From Streptomyces ferrugineus (lineage in GTDB: Bacteria; Actinomycetota; Actinomycetes; Streptomycetales; Streptomycetaceae): DNA of 64,000 nucleotides. The stretch lies in contig NZ_CP063373.1 in NCBI RefSeq assembly GCF_015160855.1, positions 6,014,001 to 6,078,000 on the forward strand, written 5' to 3'. Shown here piece by piece: positions 32,512 through 40,219 of this stretch (position 1 is the first letter of the stretch; every line of letters starts with the position of its first letter). The translations under genes and the position numbers were made by a program. Below the pieces are notes generated by a model, which was given only the letters and a program-made list of their open reading frames with translations, was not told the origin of the DNA and did no database searches.

Positions 32512-34347
32512 TCAGCTGCTCAGGTGCCATACGGCGGGGGTGCGCCGGTCCGGCGGGTACTGCACGAGCCGGCCGTCGTCCGTGACGCTCACCGTCATCC
32601 GGGTGATGGCGTTGACGAGGCGGTAGCCACCGGCCGCGGGCTCCAACTGCCAGCGCTGGAGGGTGTTCCCGGCTTCGCACGTCTGCGGCGCCGCTTCCAC
32701 TGCGGGCTGCAGCGGCACGTTGAGCGTGAGCTTTCCGCCGCGGATCTCGAGGCAGCCGTCGGCCGTCCGTACGGTCGCGTAGCCGTCCGCGGTGCGCCTG
32801 ACCTCGGCGTCGAAGGAACGGCCGTCCGTACGGAAGGTGTACGAGCCGTCCGGCACCGGCACCCGGGTCAGGTCCCGCCATCCCGGTGCGTGGCCGACGG
32901 CCGTGCCGCGCGCCCCGAACTCGGCGTACGTGGCGTCGGGGTGCGGATCGCCCCAGGTGGCCTGGGCGATGTGCCGCAGCGCCGGCCACAGGGCGACGGC
33001 GACCTCGTTCTCGGTCTCGCCCCGGCCGTTGTCGGGCCAGAGGCTGATCTTCGCGCCGGTGATGCCGTCGGCCGAGGCCAGTTTCTCGCCCTCGAAGCCG
33101 CGCGGGTCCCAGCTCTGGTCGTACAGCCCCTCGGTGTCGCTGTGGAAGCCGCCGCGGACCAGGTAGAGGGCGTAGGCGGCGTTCATCAACGGGTAGCCCT
33201 GGGCCAGGAGTCGGCTGGGTTTGACCGCCACGTTCAGCCAGTGCTCGACCGTCGTTCCCGCCGCCACCGGGACGGTGTTGGCGCCGGTGAGCCCGTCGTT
33301 CCAGATCCGCAGCTTCCTGCCCTTGCCGGCCGCGTAGTCGTGGACGCGGTTGACGAAGTCGATGAAGGCGTCCTGCGGGGTGGCGTCGGGGCCGTATCTG
33401 TCCTGGGCGTACTTCAGGATCTGCGGGTACTTGGCGAAGTCGGAGCCGAGCATGTACTCGTCGGCTCCCATGTGCCAGGACTTCGACGTGAAGACCTGGG
33501 CGTACTCGTCCATCAGGCTCGTGTAGTAGGCGAAGGCCTCCGGCCGGGTAATGTCCAGGCGCGAGGGCTGCTTGTCGCCGTCGGAGTCGGTGAGCTGCAG
33601 GTCGGGGCGGTTCTCGAGCCACGGGTCCATATGGCCCGGGGAGTTGATCTCGGGGATGATCTCGACGTGGTACCGCTTGCCGAGGGCGACCAGTCGGCGG
33701 ATCTCGTCCTCGGTGTAGTAGCCCCAGGTGTTGGCCTCGGGGTGGGCGTCGCTCTTCACCTTCAGTTCGAGAAGCAGCTGGTTGAGCTTGTGGTACGCCA
33801 TCTCGCGGACCAGGTTCTCCAGCCAGGGCATGGAGACGTGGATGTAGCAGGCGCAGACGCCGACGCCCCGCTCCTTGTAGCGCGGTACGTCGACCGTACG
33901 GCCGGCGGGGATGCGGTCGCCCTGGGCGAGGAGTTGGAGGACGGTACGGGTGCCGTAGAAGGCGCCGGTCTCGGTCGCCGCGGTCACCGACAGCCGCTTG
34001 CCCGCCCGGAGTTCGTAGCCCTCGCTGCCCAGGGAGGTCCGGGAGGGCTGTACGTCGATGACGATGTCGCCGGGGCGGGCGGCGCCCGGCACGACGGGCA
34101 CCGTGCCGTGTCCCGCGTCGCGCAGGTCGTCGGCGAGGGTGTCGGCGACCCGCCGCTCGCTCGCGCCGTCGGCCACGAGGCGGGCGGAGCGCTCGTGGGT
34201 GTAGCTGCCGGATGCCGGTGTCCAGGCGGTCAGGGCGGGCACGGTGACCGGTGTGGCCGGCTCCTCCCGCGCGACCGCCGGCAGCGGTGCCGTGAGCAAG
34301 AGCGTCAGGGCCACGAGGACTCCGACCGTTCTCCAGCGTCTCCTCAT
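32512..34347 (-). CDS. Secreted GH20 beta-hexosaminidase / lacto-N-biosidase-like enzyme
   Basis: A 611-residue exported GH20 enzyme. The signal peptide is at 1-26, with a GH20b-like N-domain (about 35-150). The catalytic barrel (about 155-470) has EIIPEINSPGH and the substrate-assisted pair D296-E297 in WHMGADEYM. A C-terminal ricin-like lectin domain (about 540-611) ends LVQYPPDRRTPAVWHLSS. The barrel pattern differs from common chitobiases (usually H.GGDE) and is like GH20 lacto-N-biosidases, which remove Gal-beta1,3-GlcNAc from type-1 glycans. That specificity is inference, helped by the adjacent fucosidase. ATG 34347 follows GGGGGTG. Confidence 0.82.
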   Translation of the reverse strand: MRRRWRTVGVLVALTLLLTAPLPAVAREEPATPVTVPALTAWTPASGSYTHERSARLVADGASERRVADTLADDLRDAGHGTVPVVPGAARPGDIVIDVQPSRTSLGSEGYELRAGKRLSVTAATETGAFYGTRTVLQLLAQGDRIPAGRTVDVPRYKERGVGVCACYIHVSMPWLENLVREMAYHKLNQLLLELKVKSDAHPEANTWGYYTEDEIRRLVALGKRYHVEIIPEINSPGHMDPWLENRPDLQLTDSDGDKQPSRLDITRPEAFAYYTSLMDEYAQVFTSKSWHMGADEYMLGSDFAKYPQILKYAQDRYGPDATPQDAFIDFVNRVHDYAAGKGRKLRIWNDGLTGANTVPVAAGTTVEHWLNVAVKPSRLLAQGYPLMNAAYALYLVRGGFHSDTEGLYDQSWDPRGFEGEKLASADGITGAKISLWPDNGRGETENEVAVALWPALRHIAQATWGDPHPDATYAEFGARGTAVGHAPGWRDLTRVPVPDGSYTFRTDGRSFDAEVRRTADGYATVRTADGCLEIRGGKLTLNVPLQPAVEAAPQTCEAGNTLQRWQLEPAAGGYRLVNAITRMTVSVTDDGRLVQYPPDRRTPAVWHLSS

Positions 34348-34373
34348 AAGACACCCCCATTCATCGGATGTCT

Positions 34374-34438
34374 GATCATTGAGCCGGCCCCAAGGGCTGT
34401 CAATGGGAGCCGAGTTGGGCCGAGTTGGCTCATTGATC
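34374..34438 (-). promoter_or_regulatory. Inverted repeat upstream of the GH20-GH29 operon
   Basis: GATCATTGAGCC (34374-34385) and GGCTCATTGATC (34427-34438) form an 11-of-12 inverted repeat with a 41-bp spacer. A GCCGAGTTGG tandem duplication (34410-34429) sits between the arms. Located 27-91 bp upstream of the GH20 start, it is a candidate looped or paired operator. Confidence 0.5.
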
Positions 34439-34595
34439 GGATGACGCGCAGGTCAGCAGGGCCGCGCGGATGAGGGACCGCGCGAAAAGTCCAAGAAGAG
34501 CCCCGCGAATATCCAAGCCCGACACCCTCTCGACGCCAGGCCCGCCGCCCGGCAGAGTGCTCCTAGATACTCGTGAGTAATCCTGAGGAGCGCCC

Positions 34596-35939
34596 GTGAC
34601 CAGCTGGGTCGGCCGGACCGCCGCCGAGATCGCCGCCGCCGTACGCGAGAAGCGGGCCACGCCGCGTGAGGTGGTGGCCGAGCATCTCGCCCGGATCGAG
34701 CGGCTCGACGACCGCGTCGGCGCGTTCCGGGTGGTACGGGCCGAGGCGGCGCTCGCCGAGGCCGACGAGGTGGCCTCGCGGGGCGATCTCGCCGAACTGC
34801 CGCTGGCCGGTGTGCCGGTGGCCGTCAAGGACAACCTCGCGGTGCGCGGCGAGTCCAACCGCATCGGCTCCGCGGCGACGCCGGACACCCCGGCCGACCA
34901 CGACCATGTGACCGTGGCCCGGCTGCGGGCGGCCGGCGCGGTGGTCGTGGGGCTGACTAACGTCCCCGAGCTGTGTGTCTTCGGCACCACGGAGGGTGTG
35001 CACGGCACCGCCCGCAACCCGTGGGACACCTCGCGCACGGCGGGCGGCTCGTCCGGCGGCAGCGCGGCCGCCGTCGCCGCGGGCATGGTGCCGATCGCCC
35101 TCGGCAACGACGGCATGGGCTCGCTGCGCATACCGGCGGCCAACTGCGGCCTGGTCACCATCAAGCCCGGCACCGGCGTGGTCCCGGCCGGCATAGGCGA
35201 CGGCGACTGGTTCGGCATGTCGGAGAACGGGCCCCTGGCGACGACGGTCGAGGACGCGCGCCTGATGCTGTCGGTCCTCGCCGACACCGAGGTCGTACAC
35301 CCCGACGCGCCGGGCGCCCTCAGGATCGCCGTGTCCCTGCGCAGCCCGCTGGCCGGGGTCACCATCAGCAAGCCGTACACCGCCGCCGCCCGCGAGGCCG
35401 CCGCGCTGCTCATGAAGGCAGGTCACCAGGTACGGCGCGCCGACCCGCCGTATCCGCTGTCGCTCGGGGTCACTTCGCTGGCCCACTGGACCGCCGGCAC
35501 CTCCGTGGACGCCCAGGCCCTGGACCCGCGGCAGCTCACCCGCCGGACCCGGGTGCACGCCACCGTCGGCCGGCGCTTCGTCGACCGGGTGCGGGCCGGG
35601 GACAGCCGGGAGGAGCTGCGCCGGCGCATGGAGCCGTTCTTCGCCGAGTACGACGTGCTGCTCACCCCGGCTCTCGCCCGCCGCTCCCCCAGGTCCGAGC
35701 CCTGGCACGAGCGGGGCTGGCTGCGGAACGTCATGGCCAACACCAACTACTCGCCGCTGACGCCGCCGTGGAACCTCACCGGCTGGCCCGCGATGGCGAT
35801 TCCGTGCGGCACGCTGCCGTCCGGCGCCCCCACCGCCGTACAACTGGTCGGGCGCCCCGGCTCCGAGGCCCGGCTGCTGGCGCTGGCGGAGCGGATCGAG
35901 GAGCTGCGGCCGTGGCGGCGGACGGCGCCGCTGGATTAG
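34596..35939 (+). CDS. Amidase, amidase-signature family
   Basis: A 447-residue amidase-signature hydrolase. The Ser-cisSer-Lys triad is visible: Lys in VPVAVKDNLAVRGE (about 78), the cis-Ser/nucleophile in TAGGSSGGSAAAVAAGMVP, and the second Ser in GNDGMGSLRIPAANCGL. The usual GTDTGGSIR reads GNDGMGSLR. The family hydrolyses amides from indole-acetamide to aminoacyl-tRNA; the substrate here is unknown. GTG 34596 has GAGGAG upstream. Its stop overlaps the convergent SGNH gene by four bases. Confidence 0.88.
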   Translation: MTSWVGRTAAEIAAAVREKRATPREVVAEHLARIERLDDRVGAFRVVRAEAALAEADEVASRGDLAELPLAGVPVAVKDNLAVRGESNRIGSAATPDTPADHDHVTVARLRAAGAVVVGLTNVPELCVFGTTEGVHGTARNPWDTSRTAGGSSGGSAAAVAAGMVPIALGNDGMGSLRIPAANCGLVTIKPGTGVVPAGIGDGDWFGMSENGPLATTVEDARLMLSVLADTEVVHPDAPGALRIAVSLRSPLAGVTISKPYTAAAREAAALLMKAGHQVRRADPPYPLSLGVTSLAHWTAGTSVDAQALDPRQLTRRTRVHATVGRRFVDRVRAGDSREELRRRMEPFFAEYDVLLTPALARRSPRSEPWHERGWLRNVMANTNYSPLTPPWNLTGWPAMAIPCGTLPSGAPTAVQLVGRPGSEARLLALAERIEELRPWRRTAPLD

Positions 35940-37132
35940 GAGGGCACGCCCGGTGCCGTCGTCGCGAAGGGGCCCTCGCCCGTGAACGCCAGCTGTGCGA
36001 AGCGCTCGCCGATGCGGCGGTGGGTGGCGGCGTCCGGGTGGAGGTTGTCGGGCAGGGGCAGTTCGGCGGAGTCGGTCTCGCCGTAGAGGTCGCGGCCGTC
36101 GAGGTAGTGCAGGTTCGGGTCGTCGGCCGTCCGCTGCTCGACGATGCGGGACAGCTCGTCCCGGATGACGCCCAACGTCAGCTTGCCGCTCGCGCGTTCC
36201 GCCGGGTCGCCCAGGGCGACGAACCGCAGTCGTCCGCCGCTGAGCCCGCTGAAGTCCGGGGCACAGGGGCCGGGCGTGTCCTCGTGGATCGGGCACAGGA
36301 TGGGCGAGACGACCAGCAGCGGGGTCGTCGGGTGTCCGTCCCGGACGGTGTCGAGGAAGCCGTGGACGGCGGGGCCGAAGGCGCGCAGCCGCATCAGGTC
36401 GGCGTTGACCAGATTGATGCCGATCTTGACGCTGATGAAGTCGGTGGGGGTGTCGCGCAAGGTGCGGGCGGTGAAGGGGTCGAGCAGGGCACTCCCGGCC
36501 AGGCCCAGGTTGATCAGCTCCACGCCGCCGAGGGTGGCGGCGAGGGCGGGCCAGATGCCGGTGGGGCTCGCGGCGTCGGAGCCGTGGCTGATCGAACTTC
36601 CGTGGTGCAGCCACACCTTGCGGCCCGGGTCGCTCGCGGGCTCGACGGGGGCGTCGGTGCGCAGGGCGATCAGTTCGGTGGTCTCGTTGTGCGGCAGCCA
36701 GATCTCGACGTCCTTGTCGCCGGCGGGCAGCCCGGTGAAGCGGACGGTGCCGGGGCGACCGGGCCGGGGCTCGGCGGTTCCGGCCATCATGTCGATGGTC
36801 ACGACATTGCCGCTGGTCACGGTGTCCTGTCCGGCCGGGCGGCCGTCGACGACCAGGTCGTAGACGCCGTCCGGGCGGGGCGGTGCGCCCACGTAACTGC
36901 GCTTGGTGGGCAGCGTGTCCAGTTCGATCGCGGTGGCCCGGGTGCGGAAGGCCACACGTACGCCGGAGGACTGCGACTCGGCCATGGCCAGCTGCCCGTC
37001 GGTGTTCTGGGCACGCGCCCGGGCCGGCAGCCGGTGCGGCAGTACGCCGTGCTCGGTGCGCTCGATCTCGAGGGCGCCGCGCAGGAGGGCAGCGGTGACG
37101 GGCGTGGTGATCCGGTCGTGGTGGGTGTCCAT
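35936..37132 (-). CDS. SGNH/GDSL-family hydrolase (carbohydrate esterase-like)
   Basis: A 398-residue cytoplasmic esterase. An N-terminal beta-sandwich (about 1-165) precedes an SGNH domain (about 170-395). The nucleophile lies in WLHHGSSISHG, the Gly block in NLGLAGSALL, the Asn block in KIGINLVNADL, and the catalytic Asp-x-x-His in LPDNLHPDAATHRRIGERF. This two-domain layout occurs in acetyl-xylan-type esterases. No signal peptide. It starts 16 bp after the TetR gene, so that regulator probably controls it. ATG 37132 is used; the open frame upstream is a shadow of the regulator. Confidence 0.82.
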   Translation of the reverse strand: MDTHHDRITTPVTAALLRGALEIERTEHGVLPHRLPARARAQNTDGQLAMAESQSSGVRVAFRTRATAIELDTLPTKRSYVGAPPRPDGVYDLVVDGRPAGQDTVTSGNVVTIDMMAGTAEPRPGRPGTVRFTGLPAGDKDVEIWLPHNETTELIALRTDAPVEPASDPGRKVWLHHGSSISHGSDAASPTGIWPALAATLGGVELINLGLAGSALLDPFTARTLRDTPTDFISVKIGINLVNADLMRLRAFGPAVHGFLDTVRDGHPTTPLLVVSPILCPIHEDTPGPCAPDFSGLSGGRLRFVALGDPAERASGKLTLGVIRDELSRIVEQRTADDPNLHYLDGRDLYGETDSAELPLPDNLHPDAATHRRIGERFAQLAFTGEGPFATTAPGVPS

Positions 37133-37148
37133 GTCCTCAGCCTGTCGA

Positions 37149-37727
37149 TCAAGGGGTGGGCTCGGTGGGCCAGTTGCACAGCAGGGCGTCGAGGGCGTCC
37201 AGGATCCGGGACCAGGTCTCCTCGGAGTCGGGGGCGCTGTGACTGAAGCCCCCCGCCAGCTCCAGGCTGGAGTAGCCGTGGAAGACGCTGCCGAGCAGCC
37301 GTACGGCATGTGTCGCGTCCGGCTCCCTGAGGTCGTAGCCGCGCAGGATCGCCCGCGTCATCTGCGCGTGCCGGACGCCCGCGCTCGCGGCGGCCGTCTC
37401 GGGGTCGAGCTTCATGCGTGCGGCGGCGGCACGGCCGGGATGCTCACGGCCGTAGTCGCGGTAGACGTTCGCGAAGGCGACCAGGGCGTCCTTGCCGGCC
37501 CGCCCGGCCACCGCGTCGGCGGCCCGGTCGGCCAGCTCCTCCAGCGCGAACAGGGCGATCCGGGTCTTGAGGTCCTGGGAGTTCTTGACGTGCGAGTACA
37601 GGCTCGCGACCTTGACGTCGAACCGCCGGGCGAGTTCCGACGCGGTCACCTGCTCGAAGCCGACCTCGTCGGCCAGCTCCGCGCCCGCCTGGACCAGGCG
37701 TTCCGTACTGAGCCCCACGCGTGCCAT
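37149..37727 (-). CDS. TetR/AcrR-family regulator with WHG-type C-domain
   Basis: A 192-residue regulator. The helix-turn-helix (about 8-52) reads STERLVQAGAELADEVGFEQ then VTASELARRFDVKVASLYSHV. The C-domain contains GSVFHGYSSLELAGGFSH, typical of the WHG ligand domain. It is the first gene of a two-gene unit with the SGNH hydrolase. A CCTAAA-N3-TTTAGG palindrome 39 bp upstream is its likely operator. ATG 37727 has GAGAGGATGG before it. Confidence 0.88.
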   Translation of the reverse strand: MARVGLSTERLVQAGAELADEVGFEQVTASELARRFDVKVASLYSHVKNSQDLKTRIALFALEELADRAADAVAGRAGKDALVAFANVYRDYGREHPGRAAAARMKLDPETAAASAGVRHAQMTRAILRGYDLREPDATHAVRLLGSVFHGYSSLELAGGFSHSAPDSEETWSRILDALDALLCNWPTEPTP

Positions 37728-37765
37728 AACCATCCTCTCGCTTGCCAAAAGCGAGTATGCATCTA

Positions 37766-37780
37766 CCTAAAGTGTTTAGG
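37766..37780 (-). promoter_or_regulatory. TetR-type operator palindrome
   Basis: CCTAAA-gtg-TTTAGG is a perfect 6-3-6 palindrome, nested inside a wider TTGCC...GGCAA repeat (37742-37783). It lies 39 bp upstream of the TetR start. Confidence 0.75.
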
Positions 37781-37807
37781 CAAACGGAGAGGCTCGAAGG
37801 CTGTCGG

Positions 37808-38179
37808 CTACAGGGCTCGGTGCATGATGTGCAGCCCCACTCGACCGTGCCGGGGGCGGCCCCAGGACGGTCGGGTTGGTCTCGACGACGGCGTTGAAGA
37901 CCATGCCGCGGCCGGTGCGGTCGGGGTCGACCATGAAGCCCGCGTTGGCGATCCGGGCGGCGGAGCCACCGTAGTTGGGGGTGACACAGGCGGAGCCGAC
38001 GACGGCTCCGGCTCGCCCTCGACGACGTAGACCCGCTTGGCCGGGCTCATCCACAGGGCCCGGGCGGCGTCCTCGGAGGTGTCGGGGTCCCAGGCTCAGG
38101 TCTCGCCGGCGGCGACGATCCGGTGCCAGAAAGGCCAAATCCGCGGCCAGTCGTCGGCCGCGGCTTCTCTGATCAGCAT
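37808..38179 (-). pseudogene. Decayed GNAT N-acetyltransferase gene
   Basis: Read from ATG 38179, MLIREAAADDWPRIWPFWHR matches the start of a GNAT enzyme. A TGA then interrupts GET-stop-AWDPDTSEDA (where Tyr is expected) at about 38097-38099. The frame resumes as WMSPAKRVYVVEGEPEP, shifts to GSACVTPNYGG..ANAGFMVDPDRTGRG, and jumps directly to MVFNAVVETN, losing the acetyl-CoA-loop helix. It ends in the first frame as GRVGLHIMHRAL at 37808. One nonsense codon, at least two frameshifts and an internal deletion make this a clear pseudogene. Confidence 0.85.
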
Positions 38180-38234
38180 GGGCGTGAGTCTCGCACGCCC
38201 ATGCGGTCCGGCGATCGCGAAGGGCTCTGCCGCG

Positions 38235-38408
38235 TCAGTCGACGCTGGGCAGGATGTGGGGCTCGGCGAGGTCGTCCTCGTACCCCGCCAGACGGATGGG
38301 GGCGGACCTGGCCCACACATCGAGACTTCCGATCTCCTTCGACCGGCGGCCCGCGCGCTCCGTGCGTTCCTTGGGGCGCTGCTCACGATTCGTCTTCTCA
38401 GGTGTCAC
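38235..38408 (-). CDS. Small protein (57 aa) of unknown function
   Basis: A short ORF with good coding signs: GTG start at 38408, AAGGAG seven bases upstream, and about 84% G/C at third positions. The N-terminal 25 residues are very basic and polar (MTPEKTNREQRPKERTERAG). The C-terminal half is different in character: SLDVWARSAPIRLAGYEDDL followed by AEPHILPSVD. This leader/core-like contrast could fit a precursor peptide, but no modifying enzyme lies nearby; a small regulatory or structural protein is equally possible. I do not recognise the family. It is followed on the same strand by the GNAT pseudogene (55 bp gap). Confidence 0.7.
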   Translation of the reverse strand: MTPEKTNREQRPKERTERAGRRSKEIGSLDVWARSAPIRLAGYEDDLAEPHILPSVD

Positions 38409-38880
38409 CGCGCACTCCTTCTGTGTCGGATCACCCTCGGGGCGGGCCGGCCCAGTCTGCGGTCCGGTACCTGACGCCCGCTCGGGTCTTACTCAAAGTC
38501 GGCTCGGACGCGGTGGCGCCGGTAACTGGTGTGAGAGCAGGCCGTTGTGCACCGGCTTGTCCCGGGACGGACCATGGGTGTGGGTTGGGACCCTGTATTG
38601 CTGTCCGTCCGCTACAGATTAACCAAATGAGCGGACGTCCGCTCGATGGGGCTGCAAACAAGCTGTAACTATCCGGAGTCGACCGGTTTTCATTGGGCCA
38701 CTATCTCCCGTTTCTTGCTTAATGTGCCGTTTACACGTCACCCGTTCGGCTCAAACAGCCTCTTGCCGCCCGGCTCGGAGCCGGAGGACGCCGCGCAGTT
38801 CAAGTCCCGTTGGCCGATTCGCAAGGCGGCCATGATCTGCTGGCGCACGGCAACGGCTTGTCCGGCGGGAGGACTGACGC
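38409..38880. other. 472-bp gene-poor stretch with a 16-bp palindrome
   Basis: I see no convincing gene here. GAGCGGACGTCCGCTC at 38629-38644 is a perfect 16-bp palindrome of the TetR-operator kind. The sequence right of it (38655-38760) is noticeably A/T-richer than its surroundings. It may hold promoters for the 57-aa gene (leftward) and the HD-like gene at 38881 (rightward). Confidence 0.5.
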
Positions 38881-39330
38881 ATGGAGCTGCGCAGTGTCGA
38901 AGAGCTGATGGATCTGCTGTACGCCTGCCGGGGCACCCGGGACGCTCCGGGCCTCGGGAACACCCGAGTCGATCTCCACCAACACGCCCTGCAGACCGCC
39001 GCACTGCTGCGCCGAGTCCGCCCCGCCGACAAGGAACTCCAGGTCGCGGGGCTTGTTCATGCCATCGGCCCGCTGTTGTGCCCCGGCGATGCGGACCTGC
39101 ACTCCGACCGCGCGGCGGACGCGGTGCGGCCCCTCCTCGGCGAACGGGTCTCCCGTCTCGTCCGCGACCACTGCCGGGCCCGTGACGTGGCCGACGACGA
39201 CCTGCTGCGCCTGCACCAGGCCGACGAGGAGGGCCGCGGCGCGGAGTTCGACGCCGGGGTCCTGGAGGACTGGCGGGCGGTACTGGAACTGGTGGCGGCC
39301 AGGAACTCGCCGCTCGGGGCTGTCAACTGA
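38881..39330 (+). CDS. HD-domain-like protein with degenerate HD motif
   Basis: A 149-residue all-helical protein resembling the small PhnZ-like HD oxygenase/phosphohydrolase group. VDLHQHALQTAALLRR (about 30-45) gives the first His cluster, and LVHAIGPLL takes the place of the usual LLHDIGH. HADR-like LHSDRAADAVRPLLGERVSRLVRDHC and YL-type DDLLRLHQADEEG follow. Because the central HD pair reads HA and one of the later His residues is changed, the metal site may be lost. ATG 38881 has GGAGG upstream. An SDR gene follows 25 bp downstream and may be co-transcribed. Confidence 0.7.
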   Translation: MELRSVEELMDLLYACRGTRDAPGLGNTRVDLHQHALQTAALLRRVRPADKELQVAGLVHAIGPLLCPGDADLHSDRAADAVRPLLGERVSRLVRDHCRARDVADDDLLRLHQADEEGRGAEFDAGVLEDWRAVLELVAARNSPLGAVN

Positions 39331-39355
39331 CGCACCGTCATGAGACGGTACGGCG

Positions 39356-40195
39356 ATGACGTCGTCGTACGGTCCGCAGGGCGGGGACGCCGGTCTTCGG
39401 GGCAGGGCCGCCATCGTCACCGGCGCCACGCGCGGCATCGGGCACGCCGTCGCCCGGCAGCTGGCGGCCGCCGGAGCGCGGGTGTGCGTGACCGCGCGGG
39501 ACGCGGACGAGGTGCGGCACACGGCTGCCGAGCTGGGTGGCGTCGGGGCGGCGGGCAGCGTCGCCGACCCGGAACATCTGGCGTCGGTCGTGGAGCTGAC
39601 CCTGCGAGAGTTCGGCCGGATCGACGTGATCGTGAACAACGCGGCGACCAACCTGCCGTACGGCCCGCTCATGGACGTCGATCCCATGGCGTGGCGCGAG
39701 GCGTTCACGGTGAACGTGGAGGCACCGCTGCGCCTCGTGCAGTGCGCCTGGCGTGCGTGGCTGCGCGAGCACGGCGGCTCGGTGGTCAACGTCTGCACGG
39801 AGGGCGCCGCGCATGTCGGCCCCAACGTCGGCGCGTACGGCACCAGCAAGGCGGCCCTCCTTCATCTGACCCGGCAGCTCGCGGGCGAACTGGCCCCGAG
39901 GGTGCGGGTCAACTCGGTCTCCCCCGGCCTGGTCCGCACGGAGATGGCGCGGTTCGTGTGGGAGCGGGGCGAGGAGGAGCTGGCCGCCGGGCTGCCGCTG
40001 GGGCGCATCGGGGAGCCGGAGGACGTGGCGCGGGCGGTGCTGTGGCTGGCGTCGGACGCGGCGGAGTGGGTGACGGGGGCGGATCTGCTGGTGGACGGGG
40101 GGACGCGGGTGCGTGCCGCGGGGGCGCCCGGCGCGTATGCGGTTCATGAACGTCTGCGGGCACACGGGCCGGCCCGGGGACGCGGGGCTGGGTAG
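39356..40195 (+). CDS. Short-chain dehydrogenase/reductase
   Basis: A 279-residue SDR with TGATRGIG (about 23-30), VCVTARD, NNAATNLPYG, YGTSK and the tail GLPLGRIGEPEDVARAVLWLAS. The serine normally found 12-13 residues before the catalytic Tyr is absent: the strand reads VVNVCTEGAAHVGPN. Thr may replace it. The C-terminal 25 residues are Gly/Arg-rich. Substrate unknown. ATG 39356 lacks a strong ribosome site, so translation may be coupled to the HD-like gene. Confidence 0.8.
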   Translation: MTSSYGPQGGDAGLRGRAAIVTGATRGIGHAVARQLAAAGARVCVTARDADEVRHTAAELGGVGAAGSVADPEHLASVVELTLREFGRIDVIVNNAATNLPYGPLMDVDPMAWREAFTVNVEAPLRLVQCAWRAWLREHGGSVVNVCTEGAAHVGPNVGAYGTSKAALLHLTRQLAGELAPRVRVNSVSPGLVRTEMARFVWERGEEELAAGLPLGRIGEPEDVARAVLWLASDAAEWVTGADLLVDGGTRVRAAGAPGAYAVHERLRAHGPARGRGAG

Positions 40196-40219
40196 ACCGC
40201 GTCCCTCTCACGAGCATGC

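Noticed and set aside
38123..38668. Plus-strand frame of 181 codons over the 57-aa gene and pseudogene
   Set aside because: No recognisable domain, poor codon pattern and no ribosome site; it is antisense to better-supported features.
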